From: Pseudomonas mendocina
GTDB taxonomy: Bacteria; Pseudomonadota; Gammaproteobacteria; Pseudomonadales; Pseudomonadaceae
Assembly: GCF_900636545.1 (NCBI RefSeq)
Contig: NZ_LR134290.1
Span: forward strand, 2,418,001 to 2,482,000
DNA: 64,000 nt
Direction: 5' to 3'
The position numbers and the translations under genes were made by a program. Positions 37,616 through 47,303 of the stretch are shown here, piece after piece. Numbering within the stretch: the first letter of the stretch is position 1; each line of letters begins with the position of its first letter. The notes below the pieces were generated by a model that saw only the letters and a list, made by a program, of their open reading frames with translations, was not told the DNA's origin and did no database searches.

Positions 37616-39574
37616 ATGCCACGGCTCCATTACGCGCAACTTCGTTATCTGTCGATCATTCTGCTGGCCTGGCTGGCGGTTTTCTTCCTCACTCGTAGCG
37701 TGCTGCTGATCGCGCATCTGAGCGATGCCGGTGTCACCCTGTCGAACCTGCTGGGTCTGTATGGCGTCGGTCTGGTCTACGACCTGAGCTTCCTGGTCTA
37801 CGCCGCCGCGCCGCTGGCGCTTTACCTGTTGCTGTGTCCTGCCTGGTTGTGGCGGCGCCGTTGGCATCAGCGTCTGTTGATCGTCCTGGCGGCCGTCAGC
37901 CTGTTCGCCATGTTCTTCACAGCGGTGGCCGAATGGCTGTTCTGGGACGAGTTCGGCGTGCGTTTCAACTTCATTGCCGTGGACTACCTCGTGTACTCCA
38001 AAGAGGTCGTCGACAACATTCTCGAGTCCTACCCGATCTATCCGTTGCTGGCGCTGTTGGCGGTCTTGGCCATCGGCTTGACCGTAGCGCTGCGTCGGCC
38101 GTTGCATGCGGCGTTGCAGGCGCCGCGTTTGCCACGACTGCGTGCGGTCTATGCACTGGTCATGCTGGCATTGCTGGTCGGGCTGTGCAGCGGCCTGGTA
38201 GGGCAGGATGCGCCGCGCAGCCTGGGCGGCAATACCTACCAGCGTGAGCTGGCGAGCAATGGCCCGTACCAGTTCTTCGCGGCGTTTCGTAACAACGAGC
38301 TGGACTATCAGCAGTTCTACGCCACCTTGCCCGATGCTGCGGTGGCCGAGCAGTTGCGCGCCGAAGTAGCCGAGCCCAATGCGCGCCTCATCGGCAGTGA
38401 CCCGCAGGACATCCGCCGGGTGATCGACAACCCCGGCAAGGCACGCAAGCTCAACGTGGTGCTGGTCACCATCGAGAGCCTGAGCGCCAAATACCTGGGC
38501 AGTTTTGGCGATACCCGTGGGTTGACCCCGAACCTGGACGAGTTGCGCAAGCACAGTCTGGTGTTCACCAACTTCTACGCCACGGGTACGCGCACCGACC
38601 GCGGTTTGGAGGCGCTGACTCTGTCGGTACCGCCGACTCCGGGGCGCTCCATCGTCAAGCGTATCGGCCGCGAATCCGGCTATGCCAGCCTGGGCCAGCA
38701 GTTGGGCGCGCAGGGTTACGACAGCGTCTTCGTCTACGGCGGGCGCGGATACTTCGACAACATGAACGCATTCTTCGGCGGCAATGGTTATCGCATCGTC
38801 GATCAGAGCAGCGTCGATGAGTCCGAGATGAGCTTCCAGAATGCCTGGGGCATGGCCGACGAGGATCTCTACCATCAGGCGCTGAAGGTGGCTGATAGCG
38901 ACCATGCGGCCGGCAAGCCGTTCTTCCTGCAACTGATGACCACCTCCAACCATCGGCCCTATACCTACCCGGACGGGCGTATCGACATCGCCTCCGGCGA
39001 GGGCCGTGAGGGTGCGGTGAAATACACCGACTACGCCATCGGCCAGTTCCTGGCGCAGGCGCGCAGCAAGCCCTGGTTCGACAACACGCTGTTCGTCTTC
39101 GTCGCCGACCACACTGCAGGCAGTGCCGGGCAGGAAGACCTGCCCGTGGCCAACTACCACATCCCGTTGTTCGTCTACTCGCCGAAACACATCAAGCCTG
39201 CCGAGTACGCCGACGTGGCCAGCCAGATCGACGTAGCGCCGACACTGCTTGGGGTGCTCAACCTGGATTACGTGTCCACCTTCTTCGGTCGCAACCTGCT
39301 ACGCGCCGACCACGCTCCTGGGCGGGCACTGCTCGGCAACTACCAGCACCTGGGCCTGTTCGATGGGCAGAACCTGGCGATTCTCAGCCCGCGCCAGGGC
39401 ATGCGTCGCCACGACGATGCTCTGGGCCTGAGCCATGAGTGGCGGGTGAATGATGCCGATCCGCTGTTGCGGCGCGACATCGCCTACTACCAGGGCGCGA
39501 GCCATGCCTTCGGCAAGCGGCTGATCGCCTGGCAACCCGAGATCCAGCCGGGCCAGCAGCTCAGCCAGCGCTAA
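37616..39574 (+). CDS. LTA synthase/OpgB-like sulfatase-fold membrane transferase
   Basis: A 652-residue inner-membrane enzyme: about five N-terminal helices (residues 11-195), then a periplasmic alkaline-phosphatase-superfamily domain. The metal site begins VVLVTIESLSAKYLGSFGD (Glu286). The nucleophile Thr is in YATGTRTDRGLEAL (about 327), and further ligands are in VFVADHTAG. Relatives move phosphoglycerol or phosphoethanolamine from phospholipids to glucans, lipid A or teichoic acid, releasing diacylglycerol. ATG 37616 follows AAGGATCATACG. It is the first gene of the operon with PAP2 and a phosphatase; the acceptor is unknown. Confidence 0.85.
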   Translation: MPRLHYAQLRYLSIILLAWLAVFFLTRSVLLIAHLSDAGVTLSNLLGLYGVGLVYDLSFLVYAAAPLALYLLLCPAWLWRRRWHQRLLIVLAAVSLFAMFFTAVAEWLFWDEFGVRFNFIAVDYLVYSKEVVDNILESYPIYPLLALLAVLAIGLTVALRRPLHAALQAPRLPRLRAVYALVMLALLVGLCSGLVGQDAPRSLGGNTYQRELASNGPYQFFAAFRNNELDYQQFYATLPDAAVAEQLRAEVAEPNARLIGSDPQDIRRVIDNPGKARKLNVVLVTIESLSAKYLGSFGDTRGLTPNLDELRKHSLVFTNFYATGTRTDRGLEALTLSVPPTPGRSIVKRIGRESGYASLGQQLGAQGYDSVFVYGGRGYFDNMNAFFGGNGYRIVDQSSVDESEMSFQNAWGMADEDLYHQALKVADSDHAAGKPFFLQLMTTSNHRPYTYPDGRIDIASGEGREGAVKYTDYAIGQFLAQARSKPWFDNTLFVFVADHTAGSAGQEDLPVANYHIPLFVYSPKHIKPAEYADVASQIDVAPTLLGVLNLDYVSTFFGRNLLRADHAPGRALLGNYQHLGLFDGQNLAILSPRQGMRRHDDALGLSHEWRVNDADPLLRRDIAYYQGASHAFGKRLIAWQPEIQPGQQLSQR

Positions 39575-39583
39575 GGAGTGAAT

Positions 39584-40309
39584 ATGTCGTCTCGTTATTT
39601 CGATTTTCGCCTGGCGCTGGGTATACCGCTGCTGCTGATGGCGTTGTTGCTGGTAGTCGATCCCAGCCCCGTGGACTTCGCCCTGGCCCGTCTGTTCTAC
39701 GAACCTGGGCTGGGCTTCATCGGCCGTAGCAGTTTCTGGCTCGAAGACATCCTGCATGACCGTGCCAAGCAGGCGATTATCGTGCTCGGTGTGCTGGCCA
39801 TCGCTGGCTTTCTGCTCAGCCTGATGCCGACACGGCTGCGTGCCTGGCGTCGACAGCTTGGTTATCTGGTACTGGCGCTGGGCCTGTCGACTTCGGTGGT
39901 CACGCCGCTGAAGACCCTGACCGGCATGCATTGCCCCTGGAGCCTGAGCGAGTTTGGCGGCCAGGAGCAGTTCACCCCGCTGCTGAGCGAGCGCGCACCC
40001 ACCGCCAACCCCGGCCGATGCTGGCCAGGCGGGCATGCCTCGGCAGGATTCTCGCTGCTGGCACTGTTCTTCGTCTTGCGCGACCGCCGCCCGCGTGCCG
40101 CGCGAATCGCGCTGGTGGTGGCGCTGGGGCTGGGTTCGCTGTTCTCCCTGGGGCGGATGTTGCAGGGCGCGCACTTTCTCTCGCACAACCTCTGGACGCT
40201 GCTGATCGACTGGGTGATCTGCGTACTGACCTATCGCTGGCTGCTTTACCGGGCGCCTGTCGCACAAAGCGCAGGAAATCAGGTGGTCTGGGGAGAAACC
40301 TGCCGATGA
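39584..40309 (+). CDS. PAP2-family membrane phosphatase
   Basis: A 241-residue inner-membrane phosphatase of the PAP2/lipid phosphate type with about six helices. The three motifs are present in degenerate form: VVTPLKTLTGMHCPW (motif 1 Lys region), CWPGGHASAGFSLLAL (motif 2, GHAS) and SLGRMLQGAHFLSHNLWT (motif 3, Arg and His). It dephosphorylates a lipid or prenyl phosphate in related proteins (LpxE, PgpB). AAGGAG sits five bases before ATG 39584, nine bases after the transferase stop. It overlaps the next gene by four bases. Confidence 0.88.
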   Translation: MSSRYFDFRLALGIPLLLMALLLVVDPSPVDFALARLFYEPGLGFIGRSSFWLEDILHDRAKQAIIVLGVLAIAGFLLSLMPTRLRAWRRQLGYLVLALGLSTSVVTPLKTLTGMHCPWSLSEFGGQEQFTPLLSERAPTANPGRCWPGGHASAGFSLLALFFVLRDRRPRAARIALVVALGLGSLFSLGRMLQGAHFLSHNLWTLLIDWVICVLTYRWLLYRAPVAQSAGNQVVWGETCR

Positions 40310-40986
40310 ACAGATTCCAGCAGGGCTTGCGCCTGGCGTTGGCCGCCGTGGTTTTCTTCAGTGCGCTGTTGGCGCTGCCCTTGAGCATGGCGTGGGGCGC
40401 GACGACATCGGCGGCGCCCCTGCAGGGCGTGCGCCCAGCCAACTGGGCACAGCAACTGGATACCCGCATCAACCTGTATCGCATGACTCCGGATCTGTAC
40501 CGCAGCGCATTGCCTGCGGCGCGGGACTGGCCACAACTGCAGGCGCTCGGTATTGCCACGGTGATCAACTTCTATCAGCGTGGGGACGAGCAATGGCTGG
40601 GTGACCCGCGCGTTCATCAGGTTCACCTACCGTTGCGCACTGATCGTATCGATGACACCGACGTCATCGAGGTACTGCGCAGCATCCGCCAGGCGCAGAG
40701 CCGCGGCACGGTGCTGATTCACTGCAAACATGGGCAGAACCGTACCGGGCTGATCGCTGCCCTGTACCGGGTGATCTACCAGAACTGGAGCAAGGAGCAG
40801 GCGTTGGCAGAAATGCGCGGTGGCGGCTTTGGCGGCGAAGAGCGTATGGGCGACGCCGAGCGCTACCTGCGCGACGCTGACATTCCGGCGTTGCGTTCAG
40901 CATTGGCCACAGGTGCCTGCAGCACCAGCGCATGGGCGCTGTGCGCGCTCAAGGATCGGCTGCTCGGTGCAATCGAGGGGGTATGA
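40306..40986 (+). CDS. exported dual-specificity-type protein tyrosine phosphatase
   Basis: A 226-residue protein with an N-terminal hydrophobic segment (about 10-35) that could be a signal peptide or anchor. The catalytic P-loop is VLIHCKHGQNRTG (the HCxxGxxRTG motif) and a general-acid Asp probably lies in PLRTDRIDDTD. Paired with PAP2, it may dephosphorylate phospholipid head groups or phosphoproteins in the periplasm; the substrate is not shown. ATG 40306 overlaps the PAP2 stop (ATGA). Confidence 0.85.
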   Translation: MNRFQQGLRLALAAVVFFSALLALPLSMAWGATTSAAPLQGVRPANWAQQLDTRINLYRMTPDLYRSALPAARDWPQLQALGIATVINFYQRGDEQWLGDPRVHQVHLPLRTDRIDDTDVIEVLRSIRQAQSRGTVLIHCKHGQNRTGLIAALYRVIYQNWSKEQALAEMRGGGFGGEERMGDAERYLRDADIPALRSALATGACSTSAWALCALKDRLLGAIEGV

Positions 40987-40990
40987 AGTC

Positions 40991-41341
40991 ATGAAGGTCG
41001 CGCGTTTGCTGATCTGTGGCCTGTCGTTGCTGGTCTTGCTGGGGTGTCAGAGCCTGCGCGAGCAGATGCTGGCGGAGAACTATCCGCCGACCTTCGTCGA
41101 CGGCTTCGAAGCCGGCTGCAGCAGTGGTCGCTCAGCGGCGGGTCCGCTCGGCCAGTTTGCCAAGGACGTACCTCGCTACCAGTACGAGCCGTTGTATGCC
41201 CTGGGGTGGGACGATGGCTTTCGGCAGTGCGAGCGTGTCCAGCGCGTCTATGATTGGACAGAGCGTCAAGATGATCAGTGGCGCGATCAAGAGTGGCGTC
41301 AGCATGTCGACCAGGCTATGGCCAGGGCGCTGCGGCGTTAG
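40991..41341 (+). CDS. small predicted lipoprotein
   Basis: A 116-residue protein beginning MKVARLLICGLSLLVLLGCQ, with a lipobox LVLLGC (Cys 19). The mature part has PTFVDGFEAGCSSGRSAAG and YALGWDDGFRQCERVQ, each with a Gly-Phe-x-x-Gly/Asp-Gly-Phe and a Cys, suggesting an internal repeat and perhaps a disulfide. It starts five bases after the phosphatase stop, so it is probably the last member of the ColR-associated operon. Function unknown. Confidence 0.78.
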   Translation: MKVARLLICGLSLLVLLGCQSLREQMLAENYPPTFVDGFEAGCSSGRSAAGPLGQFAKDVPRYQYEPLYALGWDDGFRQCERVQRVYDWTERQDDQWRDQEWRQHVDQAMARALRR

Positions 41342-41474
41342 GGATTTCTTTCTTGCTTATCAAGCACACAGGGATGGCGTCGATAAGAAAGAAGGGATTG
41401 GCGCAATCTCAAAGGTCCTATGCCAGGTAAGGCACCGGATATCTCGATTGAGCGCGTAATGGGAGTTTCACAAA

Positions 41475-43100
41475 ATGTCACTGCGTGATCTGTCTATTGC
41501 CCCTCGGGCAGCTCTGGGATTTGGATTGGTTGCTCTGTTGGTTGTACTGCTCGGGATTTTTTCACTGATGCAGATGGGGGCGATGCGGGAGAAGTCCAAC
41601 GAGATCAACGTCAACTGGTTGCCTAGTGTGTTGGCCATTGGTGATGTGAATGCCAACGTGCTGCGTTTGCGTGCCATTACTCTGCGTCTGACCCTCAATC
41701 GTGACTCAACGCAGGTGCAAAATAATCTGCGTCTGGCTGAGGAGTTGCGCTCATCGCTTGGCAAGAACCAGGGCATTTATGAGCAATTGATTTCCAGCGC
41801 CGAAGAGCGGGCGATCTATGACGAGTTCAAGCGTGTCGAGGCGGCATACCTGCAGGAACAGGGCCGAATAATGGAGGCAGCTCGTCAGGGCAATTTCGAT
41901 GCTGCCATCGAGGTGGCTAGCGGCTCGCTCAACCAGCATGCCGACGACATGCTGCAGAATCTCGGCAAGCTGACCGAAATCAATCGGGTAAGCGCGCTGG
42001 CTGCCGGTGATACGGTTGCCGAGGTGACGGATTCTGCGCGTATCTGGGTGATCGGCATGATGATCGTGGCGACTCTGGCCACCGTGGTGCTGGCCCTGCT
42101 ACTGACACGCAGCATCGTTGCGCCGCTGACGGAAGCGGTGCGGGTGGCCGAGGTGGTGGCCTCGGGAGACCTGACGCAGAACATTCATGCTGACGGAAGC
42201 GACGAGCCTGCGCGCTTGCTCAATGCCCTGAGAAACATGCAACAAAGCCTGCGCACCACCATCCAGAGCATTTCCGACTCATCCAATCAACTGGCCTCGG
42301 CCTCCGAAGAGCTGCATGCCGTCACCGAGGATTCGACGCGCGGTCTGCACCAGCAGAACACCGAGATCGAGCAGGCGGCCACCGCAGTGAACGAGATGAC
42401 GGCGGCGGTGGAGGAGGTGGCGCGCAATGCGGTGAGCACCTCCGAAGCCTCGCGTGAATCCAACGTCACGGCCCAGCAGGGACGCGAGCAGGTACGCCAG
42501 ACCGTCGATTCGATTGGCCAACTGGCGGCTGACGTCACCACCACTTCGGGCGAGGTGGAGCAGCTAGCCCAGCGTGTGCACGAGATCAGCAAGGTGCTCG
42601 ATGTGATCCGCTCTATCGCCGAGCAGACCAACCTGCTGGCGCTCAACGCGGCCATCGAGGCTGCGCGGGCCGGCGACGCTGGCCGTGGCTTCGCCGTGGT
42701 GGCCGACGAGGTAAGGGCTTTGGCACATCGCACCCAACAGTCGACCCAGGAAATCGAACAGATGATCGGTGGTATTCAGAGTGGGACAGATCGCGCCGTC
42801 AGCGCCATGCAGAGCAGCAACGGTCGTGCTCGTTCCACGTTGGAGGTGGCTCAGGCTGCTGGCGTTGCGCTGGAGCAGATCGCCCAGGCGATTTCCTCGA
42901 TCAACGAGCGCAACCTAGTGATCGCCAGCGCTTCCGAGGAGCAGGCGCAGGTGGCGCGCGAGGTGGATCGCAATCTGGTCAATATCCGCGACCTGTCGAT
43001 GCAGACCTCGGCGGGCGCCAATCAGACCAGTGCAGCCAGTCAGGAGCTGTCGCGCCTGGCGGTCGATTTGAACAACCTGGTAGCGCGCTTCAAGGTCTGA
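41475..43100 (+). CDS. methyl-accepting chemotaxis protein with four-helix-bundle sensor
   Basis: A 541-residue transmembrane chemoreceptor. Helix 1 is at about 11-33, a periplasmic four-helix-bundle domain at 36-188, helix 2 at about 189-212, then HAMP and the signalling domain with its hairpin tip [18 protein letters not shown] followed by [17 protein letters not shown] typical methylation-type heptad pattern flanks it. The ligand is unknown; small organic acids are common for this sensor type. The position next to fabB matches P. aeruginosa PA1608. The 133-base gap upstream has no gene. Confidence 0.93.
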   Translation: MSLRDLSIAPRAALGFGLVALLVVLLGIFSLMQMGAMREKSNEINVNWLPSVLAIGDVNANVLRLRAITLRLTLNRDSTQVQNNLRLAEELRSSLGKNQGIYEQLISSAEERAIYDEFKRVEAAYLQEQGRIMEAARQGNFDAAIEVASGSLNQHADDMLQNLGKLTEINRVSALAAGDTVAEVTDSARIWVIGMMIVATLATVVLALLLTRSIVAPLTEAVRVAEVVASGDLTQNIHADGSDEPARLLNALRNMQQSLRTTIQSISDSSNQLASASEELHAVTEDSTRGLHQQNTEIEQAATAVNEMTAAVEEVARNAVSTSEASRESNVTAQQGREQVRQTVDSIGQLAADVTTTSGEVEQLAQRVHEISKVLDVIRSIAEQTNLLALNAAIEAARAGDAGRGFAVVADEVRALAHRTQQSTQEIEQMIGGIQSGTDRAVSAMQSSNGRARSTLEVAQAAGVALEQIAQAISSINERNLVIASASEEQAQVAREVDRNLVNIRDLSMQTSAGANQTSAASQELSRLAVDLNNLVARFKV

Positions 43101-43118
43101 TGCGTTTGGCCACGAAAC

Positions 43119-43149
43119 GAAAACGGCGCCCGAAGGCGCCGTTTTCTTT
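43119..43149. terminator. bidirectional terminator between the chemoreceptor gene and fabB
   Basis: GAAAACGGCGCC, loop CGAA, GGCGCCGTTTTC: a 12-bp stem with T-runs on both strands, shared by the convergent genes. Confidence 0.92.
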
Positions 43150-43162
43150 ACCACAGCAGCAG

Positions 43163-44383
43163 TTACTTGCCAGCCCAGCGCTTGAGCACCAGGGTGGCGT
43201 TGGTGCCACCGAAGCCGAAGCTGTTGCTCATCACGGTGTCGAGCTTGGCGTTCTCGACGGTTGTGAGCTGGATCGGCATGTCGGCCACTTCCGGGTCGAG
43301 CTCGTCGATGTTGGCCGAGCCAGCAATGAAGTTGCCTTCCATCATCAGCATGCAGTAGATCGCTTCCTGCACGCCGGCGGCGCCGAGGCTGTGGCCGGAC
43401 AGACTCTTGGTCGAGCTGATGGCCGGGGCCTTGTCGCCGAACACTTCACGTACACCGCGGATTTCAGCGACGTCGCCGACCGGGGTGGAGGTGCCGTGGG
43501 TGTTCAGGTAATCGATCGGGGTGTCGACGGTAGCCAGCGCCTGCTGCATGCAGCGGATGGCGCCTTCGCCGCTCGGGGCGACCATGTCGTAGCCGTCGCT
43601 GGTCGCGCCGTAGCCGACGATTTCTGCGTAGATCTTGGCGCCACGGGCCAGGGCGTGTTCCAGCTCTTCGACCACGACCATGCCGCCACCGCCGGCGATG
43701 ACGAAACCGTCACGCTTGGCGTCATAGGCGCGCGAGGCTTTTTCCGGGGTGTCGTTGTACTGGGTGGAGAGGGCTCCCATGGCGTCGAACAGGCAGCTCT
43801 GGCTCCAGTGCTCTTCTTCACCGCCACCGGCGAAGACCACGTCCTGTTTGCCCAGCTGGATCTGCTCCATCGCCTGGCCGATGCAATGTGCGCTGGTAGC
43901 GCAGGCCGAGGAGATGGAGAAGTTGACGCCCTTGATCTTGAATGGAGTGGCCAGGCACGCCGACACGGTGCTGCCCATGGTGCGGGTCACACGGTATGGG
44001 CCGATGCGCTTGACGCCTTTCTCGCGCAGGGTGTCGATGGCTTCCATCTGGTTAACGGTGGATGCACCACCGGAACCGGCGATCAGGCCGGTGCGCGGGT
44101 TGGAGATCTGCTCTTCGCTAAGACCGGAGTCCTTGATCGCCTGCTCCATCGCCAGGTAGGCGTAGGCGGCGGCGTCGCCCATGAAACGGAACAGCTTGCG
44201 GTCGATCAGCTCTTCCAGGTTCAGGTTGACCGAGCCGGAAACATGGCTACGCAGGCCCATTTCGGCATAGGACGGGTTGAAACGGATGCCGGATTTGCCC
44301 GCGCGGAGGCTGTCGGCAACGGCTTCTTTGTCATTGCCCAGGCAGGAAACGATGCCCAGACCGGTAATCACGACACGACGCAT
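43163..44383 (-). CDS. fabB: beta-ketoacyl-ACP synthase I
   Basis: Elongates unsaturated acyl-ACP made by FabA; essential for unsaturated fatty acid synthesis. It has 406 codons before the stop, the normal length. The nucleophile is in [15 protein letters not shown], and the two catalytic His are in [11 protein letters not shown] and [15 protein letters not shown]. The start ATG ([17 protein letters not shown]) lies 11 bases after the fabA stop, so fabAB is one operon. A longer in-frame reading extends upstream over fabA but is not the protein. Confidence 0.98.
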   Translation of the reverse strand: MRRVVITGLGIVSCLGNDKEAVADSLRAGKSGIRFNPSYAEMGLRSHVSGSVNLNLEELIDRKLFRFMGDAAAYAYLAMEQAIKDSGLSEEQISNPRTGLIAGSGGASTVNQMEAIDTLREKGVKRIGPYRVTRTMGSTVSACLATPFKIKGVNFSISSACATSAHCIGQAMEQIQLGKQDVVFAGGGEEEHWSQSCLFDAMGALSTQYNDTPEKASRAYDAKRDGFVIAGGGGMVVVEELEHALARGAKIYAEIVGYGATSDGYDMVAPSGEGAIRCMQQALATVDTPIDYLNTHGTSTPVGDVAEIRGVREVFGDKAPAISSTKSLSGHSLGAAGVQEAIYCMLMMEGNFIAGSANIDELDPEVADMPIQLTTVENAKLDTVMSNSFGFGGTNATLVLKRWAGK

Positions 44384-44394
44384 GTGCAAGTCCT

Positions 44395-44910
44395 TCAGAA
44401 ACTGTCGGTAGAGGTGAACAGGCCAACGCGCAGGCCTTCGGCACTGTAGATCTCGCGGCCATCGACGGCTACGGTGCCATCGGCGATACCGAGGATCAGT
44501 GAGCGGTTGATGGTGCGCTTGATATGGATGTTGTAGGTGACTTTCTTGGCGGTCGGCAGAACCTGACCGAAGAATTTCACTTCGCCCGAGCCCAGGGCGC
44601 GGCCCTTGCCTGGGTTGCCTTGCCAGCCCAGATAGAAGCCAACCAGCTGCCACATGGCATCGAGGCCGAGGCAGCCTGGCATGACCGGGTCGCCTTCGAA
44701 GTGGCACGCAAAGAACCACAGATCCGGATTGATATCGAGCTCAGCGACGATTTCGCCCTTGCCGTACTTGCCGCCGGTCTCGCTAATGTGAACGATGCGA
44801 TCAATCATCAGCATGTTCGGGGCGGGCAGTTGCGCGTTCCCGGGGCCGAACAGTTCGCCGCGGCCGCAGGCGAGCAGATCTTCCCGAGAGTAGGCGTTTT
44901 GTTTTGTCAT
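44395..44910 (-). CDS. fabA: 3-hydroxydecanoyl-ACP dehydratase/isomerase
   Basis: Dehydrates 3-hydroxydecanoyl-ACP and isomerises trans-2- to cis-3-decenoyl-ACP, the branch point for unsaturated fatty acids. It has 171 residues. The active His and surrounding residues are in [20 protein letters not shown], with the catalytic Asp in [14 protein letters not shown]. It is the first gene of fabAB. Upstream is a 16-bp palindrome (45042-45057) that may bind a TetR-family unsaturated-fatty-acid regulator. Confidence 0.98.
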   Translation of the reverse strand: MTKQNAYSREDLLACGRGELFGPGNAQLPAPNMLMIDRIVHISETGGKYGKGEIVAELDINPDLWFFACHFEGDPVMPGCLGLDAMWQLVGFYLGWQGNPGKGRALGSGEVKFFGQVLPTAKKVTYNIHIKRTINRSLILGIADGTVAVDGREIYSAEGLRVGLFTSTDSF

Positions 44911-45041
44911 GCGAGCTCCTCAATTGTCCCCATGCTTCTAAGGCTGGGCGAATCGTCCTGGCCGGCGCGCCTGAAAATAGGGGGCGTCTGCCGGCAGCCT
45001 AGTCATAGACTGTTGCGTTGTGGTGAAAGTCACAGCGCAGT

Positions 45042-45057
45042 GAGTACAGTTGTACTC
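45042..45057. promoter_or_regulatory. palindromic operator candidate upstream of fabA
   Basis: GAGTACAGTTGTACTC: a perfect 7-bp palindrome with a 2-bp centre, 132 bases before fabA. The TACA-N2-TGTA core resembles sites of the TetR-type regulators FabR and DesT that control fabA/fabB in gammaproteobacteria (from memory). The palindrome is observed; the regulator is inferred. The rest of the gap 44911-45128 has no gene. Confidence 0.45.
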
Positions 45058-45128
45058 CGCTGGCTCTGCATTGTCACAGAACCAGCAGTTTCTCCTTGTA
45101 ACGCCCGCTTGTCATCGGTGCCACTCGC

Positions 45129-47099
45129 CTATGGTCGGGCTGGCAACCAACGCAGCAGAATGCGTTGCAGATCTGCTCGTTTGAACGGTTTTGCCAGGTA
45201 ATCGTTCATTCCCGCTTCAAGGCAGGCTTCGCGATCACCCTGCAAGGCGTTGGCGGTCAGGGCGATGATCGGTACCTGCCGTCCTTGCTCGAGCTGGCGA
45301 ATCTGCCGTGTGGCTTCGTAGCCGTCCATCAGCGGCAGCCTGCAGTCCATGAGAATTGCAGCGTAATCCTGCTGGCTGCAACTTTGCACGGCCTGCTGGC
45401 CATCGCCGACCAGGCTGACCTGATAGCCCAGGCTGCGCAACATGGCCTCGATCACCGTCTGGTTCACGGGATTGTCTTCGACCAGCAGCACGGCCTGGCC
45501 ATCGCCGCTGCCCAGGGCTTGATTGTCGCTGCTCTGCACCTGCTCGCTGTAGGGGCGAAATGGTAGGGGAATTTCCAGAGTGAAGACCGAGCCCGTGCCC
45601 AGCTGGCTCTCCGCACGCAGCGTGCCGCCCATACGCTCGGCCAGGGTCCGCGCGATCGGCAGGCCGAGACCGGTACCGCCGTAGCGTCTGGATATGGAGG
45701 TATCCGCCTGCTGGAAAGCATCGAACATATGTTCCAGGCGTTCGCCATCGATGCCGATGCCGCTGTCGCGCACGGCACAGGTGAACCACAACACCTGGTC
45801 GTCCAGTGGCTGCCAATGGGTTTCCACACGGATGTGGCCTTCTTCGGTGAACTTCAGCGCGTTGCCGATCAGGTTGACCAGGATCTGCCGGATGCGCGTG
45901 GGGTCGCCACGCACTTCCAGCTGTTCCAGGCCGGGCTGGTCGTCCAGCAACAGCTGCAGGCCGCGCTGCTGGGCACTGTGCTGGAATACCTGGATGGAGC
46001 CCTGCAACAGCTCCAGCAGGTTGAAAGGAATCGCTTCGAGTTCTAGTGCCCCGCGTTCGATGCGCGAGAAATCGAGAATATCGTTGATCACCTTGAGCAG
46101 GTGCTCGGTGGACTCGGTCGCCAGGGCCGCGTACTCGCTCTGCTCGTCGTTGAGGCTGGTGGTTTCGAGCAACTGCAGCATGCCCAGTACGCCGTTCATG
46201 GGGGTGCGCAATTCATGGCTCATCATGGCCAGGAAGTCCGACTTGGCTCGGTTGGCCTGCTCCGACTCCTCGCGCGCCTGGATCAGCTCGGCAATCGCCT
46301 GCTGCTGTTCCTGGCCACTTTGTTCGAGTGCGCAGGCCAGGTTGTTGATATGCCTGGCCAGATCGGTCAGTTCGTCGTTGCCTCGCTCGACTAATGAAGG
46401 TCGGTAGTCGCCGTTCTGGATGCGTTCCAGAGCCTGGCCCATGGCGCTGAGCGGCTGAGCGAGGCGGCGCGCCAGGCGGCGGGCGAGGAGGAAGGTCAGC
46501 AGCAGGGCGAACAGCGAGAGGACGCCAGCCTTGAGCAGAATTTCCTGCTGGCGGGTATTGAAGGTGTCGTTGGACATGCCCACGACGACGCGGCCGAGAT
46601 AGCCATCGCCGATCACCTTGCCCCGCGGCGGCATGGCTAGCCCTACGCCAGGCGGTCCTTGCAGGTGGATCGGTGCCTGAAACACCTCCACCTGAGGCGT
46701 GCTGTGGCCTTGCTCCTTGGGCCGTTCGACGTAGACCAGAATGTTGTCGTCGCGGTCACGTACCTCGGCAAAACGCACGTCGGGGGTGCTCAAGGTCGCG
46801 CGCAACAGGCTTTCCAGTGTGTCCAGGTTGCCATTGAGCACCCCGTATTCGGTGGCCGGCGCAAGCTGATTGGCGATCAATTGACCGGTGTGGCCCTGCT
46901 CCTGGCGCAGGTCCTGCAACCGGGTGAAGGTGAGAAAACCGGTAAGCAGCAGGGTCAGCAGCAGTGCAGGGCCGACGCTGATCAGCTGGGTGCGGGTATG
47001 AATGTTCCAGCCACGGCGCTGGCCAGTGGTTGTACCGTCCCTGGCGGACTGCGGCTCCCGAGAGGGGCAGGGCGGGGGCAAGGGGCTGCCTGTGGGCAC
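45129..47099 (-). CDS. hybrid sensor histidine kinase resembling P. aeruginosa PA1611
   Basis: A 656-residue membrane kinase: helix 1 at about 43-59, a 130-residue periplasmic sensor, helix 2 at about 188-206, HAMP, HisKA with [17 protein letters not shown] (His295), HATPase with [12 protein letters not shown] and GGTGLGL, and a receiver with [15 protein letters not shown] (Asp585). There is no Hpt domain, so it must pass phosphate to a separate protein. The location next to fabAB matches PA1611, reported to interact with RetS in the Gac/Rsm network. GTG 47099 is the start, with AAGGA upstream. Confidence 0.9.
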   Translation of the reverse strand: MPTGSPLPPPCPSREPQSARDGTTTGQRRGWNIHTRTQLISVGPALLLTLLLTGFLTFTRLQDLRQEQGHTGQLIANQLAPATEYGVLNGNLDTLESLLRATLSTPDVRFAEVRDRDDNILVYVERPKEQGHSTPQVEVFQAPIHLQGPPGVGLAMPPRGKVIGDGYLGRVVVGMSNDTFNTRQQEILLKAGVLSLFALLLTFLLARRLARRLAQPLSAMGQALERIQNGDYRPSLVERGNDELTDLARHINNLACALEQSGQEQQQAIAELIQAREESEQANRAKSDFLAMMSHELRTPMNGVLGMLQLLETTSLNDEQSEYAALATESTEHLLKVINDILDFSRIERGALELEAIPFNLLELLQGSIQVFQHSAQQRGLQLLLDDQPGLEQLEVRGDPTRIRQILVNLIGNALKFTEEGHIRVETHWQPLDDQVLWFTCAVRDSGIGIDGERLEHMFDAFQQADTSISRRYGGTGLGLPIARTLAERMGGTLRAESQLGTGSVFTLEIPLPFRPYSEQVQSSDNQALGSGDGQAVLLVEDNPVNQTVIEAMLRSLGYQVSLVGDGQQAVQSCSQQDYAAILMDCRLPLMDGYEATRQIRQLEQGRQVPIIALTANALQGDREACLEAGMNDYLAKPFKRADLQRILLRWLPARP

Positions 47100-47255
47100 G
47101 AATCGTCCTTGGCAATTAACGTCGATCCGGCATGTTAACCGACCCGTCGCGCTTTGCCAGCGTAAGGCGCGCGCACTCTGCGGTAATTCTCATCTGCTCG
47201 CGTCAACGGGCGGCAGTCACTGAACTTTTGCCCTGGCCGGGTACTCTCGGCTCCG

Positions 47256-47261
47256 TATAAT
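47256..47261 (+). promoter_or_regulatory. consensus -10 box before gpsA
   Basis: TATAAT 43 bases before the gpsA ATG. At 17 bases upstream there is only a weak CTGGCC -35. The 204-base gap 47100-47303 between the divergent kinase and gpsA genes holds nothing else recognisable. Confidence 0.45.
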
Positions 47262-47303
47262 GCCCGCAGACCGCCATCATGCATGGCCTCATTCGGAAGA
47301 ACT

